Source: Candidatus Martarchaeota archaeon (GTDB lineage Archaea; Micrarchaeota; Micrarchaeia; Micrarchaeales; CABMGC01). Taken from it: a stretch of 15,764 bases of DNA. Made by a program: the position numbers and the translations under genes. Positions 1 through 7,497 of the stretch are shown here, piece after piece. The DNA lies in contig JAMCSO010000011.1 of NCBI GenBank assembly GCA_023379075.1, positions 1 to 15,764 on the forward strand. Direction: 5' to 3'. How positions within the stretch are numbered: the first letter of the stretch is position 1; every line of letters begins with the position of its first letter. The notes under the pieces were generated by a model. It searched no databases. It was not told the DNA's origin and was given only the letters and a program-made list of their open reading frames with translations.

Positions 1-1215
1 CTTGGAAGGAATGACAAGCAGAAGATACAACAAGTAGGAATATATATGGGGCCTGACAGAGTGCTTGTGGATTCGATCTCTGCAGGAAACATAGCTGGGC
101 TTGTCGGATTGAAGGATGTCGCAATTGGAGATACCATAAGCGAGACGATTATAGAGCCATTCGATCAGATAAAGCACTACTCACAGCCAGTTGTAACAAA
201 GGCCATAGAAGCAAAGGATACCCGTGACCTTATGAAGCTTATCGAGGCGCTTAGAGATCTATCGAAGAGCGACCAGACCATAAGTGTGGAGCTCAATCAA
301 GAGACGGGAGAGCATCTTGTCAGCGGTATGGGAGAGCTTCATCTCGAAGTAATAGAGACCAAGATACGTGATGAATATAAGATACCGATCACGACAAGCG
401 AACCGATAGTCGTTTACAAGGAGACCATAGACAAAGGAACGAAGAACATTGAGGGAAAGAGCCCTAACAAGCATTCACGATTCTATATAGATATAGCTCC
501 TCTCGAGCCTAAAGTTGTCGAATTGATAGAGAATGGTACGATAAAAGCAGGGAAGCCAAAAGGCAAGCAATACGTAGATACGTTGATAGAAGCTGGAATG
601 CCAAGGGATGAGGCAAAGGGAGTTGTAGATGTTGCAGGAAGCAATATGCTGATAGATGCGACCCATGGAGTCCAGTACCTCAACGAAGTGATGGAGTTAT
701 TGATAGAGGGATTTGAGGAAGCAATGAAAGATGGGCCGCTGGCAAGGGAGAAATGCACAGGCATAAAGATATACATAACTGATGCAACGATCCATGAAGA
801 CCCAGTTCATAGGGGGCCTGCGCAGATCATTCCTGCTATGAGAAGGCCGATATATGCAGGATTGCTCACAGTAGGAGTCAGCCTTCTAGAGCCAAAGCAA
901 AAATTCACGATAAACATACCGCAGGAATACATGTCAGATATAATAACCTTTGTGCAGGGAAGAAGAGGGCAGGTAATAGACATACAGCAAGAAAACGAAC
1001 AGGTTACAATCATAGCCAAGATGCCTGTCTCTGAGGTCATAAAGAATTTCTCAAATGAGATGAGAGGGCTTACGAGCGGAAAGGCGATCTGGTATCCAGA
1101 GTATGCAGGATACGAGAAGCTTCCAAAGGATCTCCAGGACAAGATAGTAAGGGAGATCAGGACGAGAAAGGGACAGCCTCCTGAGCCGCCAAAGCCAGAG
1201 CAATTCGTAGATTAA
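1..1215 (+). CDS. fusA: Translation elongation factor EF-2, 3' part (5' end outside window)
   Basis: EF-2 is the GTPase that drives ribosomal translocation in archaea. The frame is open from base 1 and ends at TAA 1213-1215, giving 404 residues; the family is about 730, so the GTP-binding domain lies upstream of the window. The visible part begins in domain II (GIYMGPDRVLVDSISAGNIAG) and continues through domains III-V. Diagnostic stretches are SGMGELHLEVI near 330-360, the domain IV loop HEDPVHRGPAQIIPAMR and EYAGYEKLPKDLQDKIVREIR with a charged, proline-rich C-terminus. The histidine of HRGPAQ (codon 808-810) is at the position modified to diphthamide in archaea and eukaryotes, so the modification site is retained. 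The first ATG in the window (46) is internal. It converges with the gene at 1248-2201. Identification is from family motifs seen directly. Confidence 0.97.
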   Translation, partial: LGRNDKQKIQQVGIYMGPDRVLVDSISAGNIAGLVGLKDVAIGDTISETIIEPFDQIKHYSQPVVTKAIEAKDTRDLMKLIEALRDLSKSDQTISVELNQETGEHLVSGMGELHLEVIETKIRDEYKIPITTSEPIVVYKETIDKGTKNIEGKSPNKHSRFYIDIAPLEPKVVELIENGTIKAGKPKGKQYVDTLIEAGMPRDEAKGVVDVAGSNMLIDATHGVQYLNEVMELLIEGFEEAMKDGPLAREKCTGIKIYITDATIHEDPVHRGPAQIIPAMRRPIYAGLLTVGVSLLEPKQKFTINIPQEYMSDIITFVQGRRGQVIDIQQENEQVTIIAKMPVSEVIKNFSNEMRGLTSGKAIWYPEYAGYEKLPKDLQDKIVREIRTRKGQPPEPPKPEQFVD

Positions 1216-1247
1216 GCGCTTGCTTTTGCTTAGCTCTGTACTGTCTA

Positions 1248-2201
1248 CTACTTCTTTTCCTTTTTATCTTTCTTATTAGGATTGTTTGGCTGGCTAGGAT
1301 CAACTCCTTTTATCTTCCTGAGAGTATAGTACGTTATGAATGAGCTAATCTTGTCAGCAAGATCCGATATCATGAATACCTGCTTATCCTGAATGCCCTT
1401 TGATTCTGGCTTGGCCTTCGTCCTTTCCATAGCCAGATCCCACTCATCATACATATAATCCATGTCCTTGTCAAGCCTTCTCGAATACGAAAGATGATTT
1501 CTTGCAATGTCAGCATATCTGGATGCCCTTGGAAGATCTATAGACAGTAGGCTAAGAAAGAGATAAGCCTTTGCTGCAATAAAGTTCTTGCTTAGCTCCC
1601 GTTCAAGGGCAGCTTCAAACTTTTTACGTTTGGAAAGCAAGCCTTCGTGTATTCTTCTAAATGGACTGGCGATATGGTCAATCAATTGCTTTGCAGAATC
1701 TGCAGCCTCGAAAACTTCATGGATAGCTATGGATGCAGTCCCGATGACGAATGGGATTATCAGTGGATACTCTACATACCGAGGCAGGTTAAGCATATGC
1801 AGCGGCCGGTCATATAGCATCTCAGCTATGCCGAGAGCCGAAGCGCCTGCTGAGAAAGCGGAGACCATGATTCTTGTAGAGAGATCTGCTATTAATTTAT
1901 ATTTTCTCTGCATAGAAGCTATATTGCTTATCAATATATCAGTATTATTTTTGAGTATCTCACTAGCTGCAGACCTGATGCTGAACGATTCGTCATCTGC
2001 CAATCGGTTTAGTATTGTTGAAGGCGTTGACGGAGATAATAATGCGGCTCTGACCTCTTCCGTTCTGTCCCTCTGGAGACGATCAAAGAGCGCTATTGGG
2101 CTGTTTGCTTCCAGCATTCGCGCAGCGTTTGCTCTGTCTATGACATGGTTGCTGTACGCAAGCTCCCTTAACTCTGCGTTTCTGGGATATCTTCGGAACA
2201 T
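1248..2201 (-). CDS. Membrane-associated protein with N-terminal HEAT/LRV-like repeats
   Basis: 317 residues, no recognised family name. Residues about 10-90 show short helical repeats with the look of HEAT or leucine-rich-variant units (ALFDRLQRDRTEEVRAALL, then TILNRLADDESFSIRSAASE), which usually mediate protein-protein contacts. Two hydrophobic segments follow, at about 108-130 and 145-166, so the middle is probably a membrane hairpin. The rest is charged and helical and ends in a lysine-rich tail (NKKDKKEKK). The ATG at 2201 is preceded on the minus strand by AGGCTGAT, a weak match to the anti-Shine-Dalgarno, and by a TATA-like box about 60 bases upstream. It diverges from the peptidase gene and converges with EF-2. 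The repeat assignment is by eye; the role is unknown. Confidence 0.8.
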   Translation of the reverse strand: MFRRYPRNAELRELAYSNHVIDRANAARMLEANSPIALFDRLQRDRTEEVRAALLSPSTPSTILNRLADDESFSIRSAASEILKNNTDILISNIASMQRKYKLIADLSTRIMVSAFSAGASALGIAEMLYDRPLHMLNLPRYVEYPLIIPFVIGTASIAIHEVFEAADSAKQLIDHIASPFRRIHEGLLSKRKKFEAALERELSKNFIAAKAYLFLSLLSIDLPRASRYADIARNHLSYSRRLDKDMDYMYDEWDLAMERTKAKPESKGIQDKQVFMISDLADKISSFITYYTLRKIKGVDPSQPNNPNKKDKKEKK

Positions 2202-2255
2202 GAAATCAGCCTAAAGATAGAAGGAATTGATTCTAAGAAAAGATTTAGTTCAATC

Positions 2256-2266
2256 ATATTTATAGT
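2256..2266 (-). promoter_or_regulatory. TATA box for the HEAT/LRV-like membrane protein gene
   Basis: On the minus strand the sequence reads CTATAAATATG, an archaeal TATA-like element. Transcription would begin about 26 bases downstream, near 2235, leaving a leader of about 35 bases before ATG 2201. This is inferred from pattern and spacing only. Confidence 0.5.
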
Positions 2267-2302
2267 TAACTGAGCAATGAGAATGTAGCTCATATTTTAA
2301 GC

Positions 2303-2310
2303 TTTTTATA
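2303..2310 (+). promoter_or_regulatory. TATA box for the M20 peptidase gene
   Basis: TTTTTATA lies just before the gene at 2315. At the usual 25-27 base spacing the transcript would start near 2330, at or past the ATGs at 2315 and 2324. A leaderless or near-leaderless message is therefore likely, and the second ATG (2324) fits better as the true start. Confidence 0.55.
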
Positions 2311-2314
2311 GTTT

Positions 2315-3475
2315 ATGATAAGCATGGAAGATGATAAATTACTTGAACTGATCTCTAGCCTTATAAAGATACCTTCAGTGAGCTACAGCAGAGAGCTTTG
2401 GGACATTGGAAGCTTTATCTCTGACTGGTTTAAGGAGAATGGAATAAGCGCAAAGACGATCAAGATAAATGATTTGCCAATGGTAATTGCTTCTGTAGGC
2501 AAAGGCAAGAGAAGGATTATGCTCAATGGACATATGGATGTTGTGCCTGAAGGCTCTAGAAAAAAGTGGAGATATGATCCTTTTTCCGGAAAGAGGCATA
2601 ATGGAAGGATATATGGAAGAGGATCCTCAGATATGAAAGCTGGTCTGGGAGTACTTATGAATGCAACTAAGGAACTCGCAGACAGGATTGATTACAGGAT
2701 TGATTTTGTCGCTGTTCCAGACGAGGAAGTTGAGGGAAAGGGTTCTCTTTATTTATCTGAGAGGTACAAGCCAGATGCTGTCTTCCTGGCAGAGCCGTCC
2801 AACTCTGAGCTAATAGGTATAGGCGAGAAGGGAATTCTTCAGCTTAGCCTGATAGCAAAGGGCAGATCTGTGCACAGCAGCCTTGCTTCGAAAGGAGAGA
2901 ATGCAATAATGAAGATGTCAGAGACACTCTCTAATGTATCCAAAGTCTCAGAGATAAGGACAGAAGTTCCAAAAGGCTTGGAGGAAGCCATGGAAACAAG
3001 CTTGCAGATATATGGAAAAGATGCTGGCAGAATAACATTCAATGCAGCGATGATATCAGGAGGAGAGAGGGCAAATGTTGTTCCTGCAGAATGCAAGGCA
3101 ACGGTTGACATGAGAATACCCCCAGGAACAACCTCTGATAAAGTGCTTTCGTGGATAGGCAAGAACAGTGATGGATGCGATATAATCAAAGAAGATGAGA
3201 ACGATCCAACTTACACAAGCCAGGACAATATATATGTAAAATCATTAATAGAGAGCGCAAGAAGGTTTGCGAAAGGCGCACGGCCATATATCATACTCGG
3301 TGCCACTGACGGAAGGTTCTTTAGGGAAAGAGGAATACCTGCAATAAAATTCGGCCCTGGAAGGCTTGAAGAGGCGCATACGGCAAATGAATCGGTATCT
3401 GAAAAAGAGATCATCGTCGCAGATAAGATTTACATGGATTTCCTCACAGGATTGAACAAAACACCTTTTGCATAA
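2315..3475 (+). CDS. M20 family zinc metallopeptidase/deacylase (ArgE/DapE/CPG2-like)
   Basis: 386 residues, cytoplasmic, typical family length. The M20 metal-binding set is present in order: H73 and D75 in NGHMDVVPEG, bridging D106 in GRGSSDMKAG, catalytic E137 with E138 in PDEEVEGKGS, E160 in FLAEPSN, and H355 in EEAHTANESV. A dimerisation (lid) domain lies between about 175 and 290. Family members hydrolyse N-acyl or peptide amide bonds, for example succinyl-diaminopimelate desuccinylase, acetylornithine deacetylase and carboxypeptidase G2. Nothing in the sequence or neighbours fixes the substrate, so dapE or argE should not be assigned. In-frame ATGs occur at 2315 and 2324; the promoter position favours 2324. 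Confidence 0.93.
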   Translation: MISMEDDKLLELISSLIKIPSVSYSRELWDIGSFISDWFKENGISAKTIKINDLPMVIASVGKGKRRIMLNGHMDVVPEGSRKKWRYDPFSGKRHNGRIYGRGSSDMKAGLGVLMNATKELADRIDYRIDFVAVPDEEVEGKGSLYLSERYKPDAVFLAEPSNSELIGIGEKGILQLSLIAKGRSVHSSLASKGENAIMKMSETLSNVSKVSEIRTEVPKGLEEAMETSLQIYGKDAGRITFNAAMISGGERANVVPAECKATVDMRIPPGTTSDKVLSWIGKNSDGCDIIKEDENDPTYTSQDNIYVKSLIESARRFAKGARPYIILGATDGRFFRERGIPAIKFGPGRLEEAHTANESVSEKEIIVADKIYMDFLTGLNKTPFA

Positions 3476-3513
3476 GGATGAGATTATTTCAAGGTAAAAC
3501 ATAACGAATATTT

Positions 3514-3561
3514 AGGGCATAGCGCCTGCATGCATTCATGGAGATGTGGGCTATGCTCCCT
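3514..3561. repeat. Imperfect inverted repeat downstream of the M20 gene
   Basis: AGGGCATAGC (3514-3523) can pair with GCTATG-CT-CCCT (3550-3561): 6 bp, a 2-base bulge, then 4 bp. The loop contains the palindrome TGCATGCA. It lies between the peptidase stop and the end of the opposing helicase remnant and overlaps that remnant's stop codon. It may be a termination or processing hairpin, or chance. Confidence 0.4.
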
Positions 3562-3964
3562 GGAATTCAGGACCTCTTGTCTCCTCCTCTGAAACGATGC
3601 CATCGAGAAGCATATCTGATATCTTGCTCTGGTTTTCAACTCTTTTATATACAAATGCATCATAAGTTCCCTGCCTGAAGAATTCGTCGTACGCAGTAGT
3701 ATAGCCTTTCCTGAGCCTCCCTTCTCTCTCAAGAGCCTCGCTTTTCTCAACTTCTTCATATCTTCCATCGACTCTCTTTATATAAGTGTCTTTCATGAGA
3801 TCTATGAACTCTTCTGGATATATGCTCGCGATTCTATATATGCGAACATCAGGATGGGTTCTTGTCTCGGGTGTGTCCATTCTCTCTACCCTGTTCAGCG
3901 CCTGGTATAATTCAGTATAAGTCTCTGGAGGGTCTGCGAGAACAACTCAGGTGAACAGAAACAT
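3551..3964 (-). pseudogene. Remnant resembling the C-terminal part of an SF2 helicase, with in-frame stop
   Basis: The frame from 3946 to 3551 encodes about 131 residues. It begins VVLADPPETYTELYQALNRV and continues ERM...VRIYRIASIYPEEF. The Q-A-x-x-R-V-x-R pattern followed by V-x-x-Y-R is what helicase motifs V/VI and the following strand look like in SF2/SNF2-type enzymes; this match is by eye. Upstream of it is an in-frame TGA (3947-3949). Five codons further the same frame reaches ATG 3964, which sits about 13 bases after the transcription start expected from the minus-strand TATA near 4003. The first internal ATG is at 3880 (109 residues), which would remove motif VI. The whole ATPase core is missing, so this is most likely a decayed gene end. 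It could also be a small real protein started at 3880. Confidence 0.45.
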
Positions 3965-3997
3965 TCTAAGCCGATGAACTTTGGGCTCTAAAAAGAT

Positions 3998-4007
3998 TTA
4001 TATACTT
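3998..4007. promoter_or_regulatory. Strong TATA-like element between the helicase remnant and rpl7ae
   Basis: GATTTATATACTTA reads as a good TATA box on both strands. On minus, the expected start (about 3977) suits ATG 3964 of the remnant. On plus, it would give a leader of about 100 bases to L7Ae. A second T-rich candidate for L7Ae, TTTTTAAG at 4065-4072, would give a leader of about 40 bases. Confidence 0.45.
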
Positions 4008-4124
4008 ATTCGTACACATATCATCGTATATTCTTTATCTTATAATCTAGAGATTAGTCTCAGGGTTTTTAAGAAATTGACTCTATGCTATATCATGCTT
4101 GCATCTTTGATGCACCAATGAGAT

Positions 4125-4130
4125 GAGGTG
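4125..4130 (+). promoter_or_regulatory. Shine-Dalgarno sequence of rpl7ae
   Basis: GAGGTG, five bases before ATG 4136, is fully complementary to the CACCTC at the 3' end of the 16S rRNA in this same window (about 14835-14840, minus). Confidence 0.75.
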
Positions 4131-4135
4131 TCTAA

Positions 4136-4600
4136 ATGGCAAAATCTTATGTAAAATTTGAAGTATCTAAGGAAGTTGCAGCGAAGGCTCTTGATGCAGT
4201 AAGGCTTGCAAAGCAGTCAGGAGTAGTCAAGAAGGGGGTCAATGAGGTCACAAAGAGCGTTGAGAGAGGACTTTCATCACTGGTTGTGATTGCAGAAGAC
4301 ATAGAACCCGAAGAAGTTATAATGCATATACCATCACTCTGCGAACAGAAGAAGATACCTTTTGTATACGTTCCTACAAAGCAGGAGCTTGGTAAGGCAA
4401 TAGGATTGAATGTCACATGCGCTGCAATCTCAATTGAAAAGGCAGGAGAGGGAGAAGGTGCAGTGAAGGATGTTGTTTCAAGAATAACAGGAAAGAGCTC
4501 AGGAGTTGAGAAGGAAGCAAAGCCTGCCTCTGAGAAGAAGGAAGAGAGGGCAAAAGAGACAAAGCAGAAAAAAGAAGAGAAGGCAGAGAAAGAAGAATAA
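4136..4600 (+). CDS. rpl7ae: Ribosomal protein L7Ae (K-turn binding; also in box C/D, H/ACA and RNase P particles)
   Basis: L7Ae binds kink-turn RNA in the large ribosomal subunit, in archaeal guide RNPs and, in several archaea, in RNase P. The signature KKGVNEVTKSVERG (about 37-50) is followed by LVVIAEDIEPEEVIMHIPSLCEQKKIPFVYVPTKQELGKAIG, close to the family consensus. The globular domain ends near residue 120. The last 30 or so residues are a Lys/Glu-rich tail (KKEERAKETKQKKEEKAEKEE-like composition), which makes the protein 154 residues against about 120 usually. It is first in a likely operon with S28e (7-base gap), L24e and thiI. The start is fixed by a strong Shine-Dalgarno. Confidence 0.96.
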   Translation: MAKSYVKFEVSKEVAAKALDAVRLAKQSGVVKKGVNEVTKSVERGLSSLVVIAEDIEPEEVIMHIPSLCEQKKIPFVYVPTKQELGKAIGLNVTCAAISIEKAGEGEGAVKDVVSRITGKSSGVEKEAKPASEKKEERAKETKQKKEEKAEKEE

Positions 4601-4607
4601 TTAAACG

Positions 4608-4853
4608 ATGATCCTGATGGAGGAAGAAGTCAAAGACGAATTTGAAGGTTATCTTGCTAGAGTTGTAGGTCTGGAATCAGGAAGGACTGGCATATATGGC
4701 GAGATAAAGCAGGCGATGTGCCAAGTGATAGACAAAAAGAGCAGGGACAATGGAAGAGTTATAAGAAGAAACATAGCAGGAAGAATAAAGGTAGGAGACA
4801 TAATAAGACTTCCTGACACGAGCAGAGAAGACAAGAGAATAAATGCGAGGTAA
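4608..4853 (+). CDS. rps28e: Ribosomal protein S28e
   Basis: Small-subunit protein found in archaea and eukaryotes. The conserved core is visible: GRTGIYGEIKQAMCQVID, then GRVIRRNIAGRIKVGDII and the short basic end TSREDKRINAR. It has 81 residues against about 70 usually; the extra residues are at the N-terminus (MILMEEEVKDEFEG). The ATG at 4617 is an alternative in-frame start. It lies 7 bases after rpl7ae and 11 bases before the TTG of rpl24e, a conserved archaeal order. Confidence 0.93.
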   Translation: MILMEEEVKDEFEGYLARVVGLESGRTGIYGEIKQAMCQVIDKKSRDNGRVIRRNIAGRIKVGDIIRLPDTSREDKRINAR

Positions 4854-4864
4854 GAGATGATCGC

Positions 4865-5047
4865 TTGAAATGCTCATATTGCTCAAAAGGAATAGAAAAA
4901 GGGACAGGCCTTATGTATGTAAGGAAAAACGGTGCAATAAGATATTACTGCGCAAATAGATGCTACAAGATGAACATTGTTTACAACAGAAAGCTAAGCA
5001 ATAAGGAATTAAAGAAGAGATCAATGCAGAGCCCCGCAGTAGCCTAA
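4865..5047 (+). CDS. rpl24e: Ribosomal protein L24e (zinc ribbon), TTG start
   Basis: 60-residue large-subunit protein. Four cysteines in a C-x2-C...C-x3-C arrangement (C3, C6, C29, C33) form the L24e zinc finger, followed by the basic NRKLSNKELKKR end. No ATG or GTG is available in frame upstream. The start is TTG 4865, set six bases after GAGATGA (4854-4860), which differs by one base from perfect anti-Shine-Dalgarno complementarity. The ATG at 4857 is in another frame and runs into a stop at once. It is third in the L7Ae operon. Confidence 0.93.
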   Translation: MKCSYCSKGIEKGTGLMYVRKNGAIRYYCANRCYKMNIVYNRKLSNKELKKRSMQSPAVA

Positions 5048-5075
5048 TGCTGCATCTGCTTTAACTGATTCTACT

Positions 5076-6230
5076 ATGCCAAGTGAGAAAGTCATAATAG
5101 TCCATTTCGGAGAGTTGTGGCTAAGAGGAAGGAATAGGGGCTCCTATATTAAGATTCTCAAGAAAAGAATGCTTGAGCAGTTGGAAGGAGAGGCATTCGG
5201 GCTTGAATCTCTTTATGACCGTTTTCTTATAAGGCCAGATTCTGAAGAGAGTCTCGAGGGCATAAGATCAAGGCTCTCAAATCTTTTTGGAATAAGCACT
5301 TTTGAGGTATCATATGAGACAGAGCCGGATTTAGAATCAATAAAGGAAGCGGCAGGAAGGGCCATGGATGAACTTGCTGACTTTCCTGTAAGGATAAATT
5401 CACATAGATCGCATAAGGGCTTCGATTTCACATCTATTGATATTATAAGGGAGATAGTAGCGCTTGCTGAGTCGCGTGGCATAGACGCATCAAATCACGG
5501 ATACAAAAGCAACATTTATGTTAGCGTTACTAAGGAGAAGGCATATATAACAAATAAGAAGGAGAGGGGGCTTGGAGGGCTTCCTGTTGGATCAAGCGGG
5601 AAAGGAGTCGTGCTTCTTTCAGGAGGCATAGACTCGCCAGTGGCAGCATGGTATGCAATGAAGAGGGGCGTGGATCCGATTTATGTACATGTGCATGCAT
5701 TCAGCAATAACAAGGATGCATACGATTCAAAAATATTGAATATATTGGATATTCTTTCAAAGTACCGGAAGAATTCGACAGTTTACCTGGTGCCATCGCA
5801 TCTCTTCCAGATGGCAGCACTTAAGTCAGGAAGGTACGAACTGGTGCTGCTTAAATCATTCATGCTTGGGGTAGCTGAGAAGATAGCTGATAAGGAAAAT
5901 GCAGAGCTTATATTCACTGGCGAGAGCCTTGGGCAGGTTGCGTCACAGACAGCATCAAACCTGAGGTCTGAGCAGCTTGGGATTAAATTGCCTGTTCTCA
6001 GACCGCTGGTAGGCTTTGATAAGGAAGAGATAATAAAAATAGCAAGAGCCATAGGCACATATGAAGAATCGGTGAAAGAGTACAAAGATGTCTGCTCGAT
6101 AAACTCAAAGAATCCGAAGACACATACCAGCCCTGAGAAGTTGAAGGAAGTAATCAAAAGTACAGGCATGAGGAAGATCATATCGCAATCATTGAAGATT
6201 TCGTCTAGAGAGTCTGCGAGGGGAGAGTAG
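5076..6230 (+). CDS. thiI: tRNA 4-thiouridine synthase ThiI
   Basis: Adenylates and thiolates U8 of tRNA; in some organisms it also supplies sulfur for thiamine thiazole. The order is the expected one: an N-terminal ferredoxin-like domain (HFGELWLRGRNR, 10-21), a THUMP domain (about 60-165), then a PP-loop ATP pyrophosphatase with SGGIDS (182-187) and FTGESLGQVASQT (280-292). C340 in DVCSINSKNPKTHT matches the catalytic cysteine before the PP-loop end in E. coli ThiI. There is no C-terminal rhodanese domain; the 384-residue length is that of the short archaeal and Gram-positive form, which needs another sulfur donor. The gap after rpl24e is only 28 bases with no TATA box, so it is probably cotranscribed. 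No clear Shine-Dalgarno precedes ATG 5076. Confidence 0.95.
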   Translation: MPSEKVIIVHFGELWLRGRNRGSYIKILKKRMLEQLEGEAFGLESLYDRFLIRPDSEESLEGIRSRLSNLFGISTFEVSYETEPDLESIKEAAGRAMDELADFPVRINSHRSHKGFDFTSIDIIREIVALAESRGIDASNHGYKSNIYVSVTKEKAYITNKKERGLGGLPVGSSGKGVVLLSGGIDSPVAAWYAMKRGVDPIYVHVHAFSNNKDAYDSKILNILDILSKYRKNSTVYLVPSHLFQMAALKSGRYELVLLKSFMLGVAEKIADKENAELIFTGESLGQVASQTASNLRSEQLGIKLPVLRPLVGFDKEEIIKIARAIGTYEESVKEYKDVCSINSKNPKTHTSPEKLKEVIKSTGMRKIISQSLKISSRESARGE

Positions 6231-6269
6231 ATTTAGATGTTCTTGACTCTAATGCTTTATCTAGCAAGA

Positions 6270-6280
6270 TTTTTATATAT
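6270..6280 (+). promoter_or_regulatory. TATA box giving a leaderless message for the 6299 gene
   Basis: TTTTTATATAT is centred about 25 bases before ATG 6299, so the transcript should begin at or next to the start codon. This supports 6299 as the true start. Confidence 0.65.
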
Positions 6281-6298
6281 TGAATCTGATGGTTAAAC

Positions 6299-6925
6299 AT
6301 GGATTTGTTGTCAAAGACGGTTATTGTCGCCGCAGTAATAATAGTAATTATGATTGCTTTTTATTACGGAGTAGTTGGACTTCACCTTGGCAAGAAGGCT
6401 GTGACGAGCCAGGAAGCTGCGCAGATCGTCCTTACAGATTTAAAGAACTCAAACCAGAATGCAGTCATCAATATAACAAATGTATCTCCTTCGGTTTACT
6501 CTGGAAGCTGGCATATCATAGCATCAGTAGTCTACAATGCGACTAGCCCATGCCCATCATACTCTGTTTATTCCTTTGATTATCCGCAATACGGACTAGT
6601 AAACAGAACAGAAAACAGTTACACATATGCATGCCAGATATATGGATATGGAGGCAGCGGCCCTTATGAGATAGAGTCATATCCAGCAGCCATAACCTTC
6701 TCATACATAAGCAATACAACAGGAGTGATGAGATATATCCACAAATACGGATTTTCAAACGTGAGAGTAAGAGCCACATACCAGAACAGAACGATGCTGA
6801 GCGGGAGGAACTTTAGCAATGTATGGGTAGTTGTATATTCTTCAAACGCTACGCAAACATCCTTGTATGATATATTAAGCCAGCAGAATGGAAGCGTTGA
6901 AGCTGTGTATAATTTCACGACCTGA
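6299..6925 (+). CDS. Membrane-anchored extracellular protein, family not recognised
   Basis: 208 residues. Residues 7-27 form one hydrophobic helix (TVIVAAVIIVIMIAFYYGVVG) after a short basic start, so the protein is probably a type II anchor or uncleaved signal. The rest is rich in Ser, Tyr, Asn and Thr with many N-x-S/T sequons (for example NIT, NAT, NRT, NTT, NFS), as in glycosylated archaeal surface proteins. Only two cysteines follow the anchor (in PCPSYS and YACQIY), which could form a disulfide. No catalytic motif is seen. It has its own leaderless promoter and its stop lies two bases from that of the opposing GNAT gene. Surface location is inferred. Confidence 0.82.
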   Translation: MDLLSKTVIVAAVIIVIMIAFYYGVVGLHLGKKAVTSQEAAQIVLTDLKNSNQNAVINITNVSPSVYSGSWHIIASVVYNATSPCPSYSVYSFDYPQYGLVNRTENSYTYACQIYGYGGSGPYEIESYPAAITFSYISNTTGVMRYIHKYGFSNVRVRATYQNRTMLSGRNFSNVWVVVYSSNATQTSLYDILSQQNGSVEAVYNFTT

Positions 6926-6927
6926 TC

Positions 6928-7416
6928 TTAGAGGTCCTTTGCCAGTATAGTAGTTTTTGAGCCCGAGGCTTTCCTTAACAGATTGGCCTCGACAGTAGAA
7001 GCCATTGAGAAACCCATCTTCTCAAAAAACTTTATCGCAATGTCGTTTCTCAATGAGATCTCAGCATACATTCGTATTATCCCAAGCTTCTTAGCATCGT
7101 TCAGTGCAATCTTTAGTAGCGTGCTTCCGACATTTTTTCGCCTATGGCTTTTTTGTATTATTACGCCGATAAGACCAAAGCCTATTCCGACGCGCACTAT
7201 CTCACACTCGCCTATTATCTTCTTGCCATCCAATGCTATAATATCTGAAGTATTGCCAGTGCTCTGCTGCCTGCACTTGTTCTTAATCAGGACTGTCAAC
7301 TCATTCTTCCTTGGTTCTGAATCAAACCACATAGATAAGGGATCATCATGATAAACAGAGAGTATGAGCTCAATAAGGCCTTTCGAATCACTCTCCCTAA
7401 GAGACCTGTATTCCAT
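6928..7416 (-). CDS. GNAT family N-acetyltransferase
   Basis: With start ATG 7416 the protein has 162 residues, normal for a single GNAT domain. Opening EYRSLRESDSKGLIELI is typical strand 1/helix 1. Motif A is at about 85-105 (GVIIQKSHRRKNVGSTLL), then YAEISLRNDIAIKFFEKMGF (118-137) as motif B, as in RimI-like enzymes. The acetyl-CoA loop normally reads R/Q-x-x-G-x-G/A; here it is RRKNVG, with N for the first glycine. The open frame extends up to 7644, but that would overlap the histone gene; ATG 7416 sits about 10 bases after the start expected from the TATA near 7451, so I trimmed it. The substrate cannot be told. Confidence 0.88.
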   Translation of the reverse strand: MEYRSLRESDSKGLIELILSVYHDDPLSMWFDSEPRKNELTVLIKNKCRQQSTGNTSDIIALDGKKIIGECEIVRVGIGFGLIGVIIQKSHRRKNVGSTLLKIALNDAKKLGIIRMYAEISLRNDIAIKFFEKMGFSMASTVEANLLRKASGSKTTILAKDL

Positions 7417-7446
7417 CCAATCAGTGATATACCTGCTACGAAAGAG

Positions 7447-7457
7447 CTTTATATATT
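7447..7457. promoter_or_regulatory. Shared TATA element between the GNAT and histone genes
   Basis: CTTTATATATT is near-symmetric. On minus, transcription would start near 7425, nine bases from ATG 7416. On plus, it would start near 7478, 20 bases before ATG 7498. No other good TATA box is seen in the 81-base gap. Confidence 0.55.
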
Positions 7458-7497
7458 CAATAACACTTTTTGTACATAAAGAAAGAAGGTTATCTTT

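Noticed and set aside
1588..2214. Open frame of 208 codons on the plus strand
   Set aside because: Antisense to the HEAT/LRV-like protein, Ser/Ala/Leu-rich without domain signs; the minus-strand frame has a promoter and better protein character.
3484..3768. Second minus-strand frame of 94 codons over the helicase remnant
   Set aside because: Overlaps the better frame, has no recognisable motif and no promoter.
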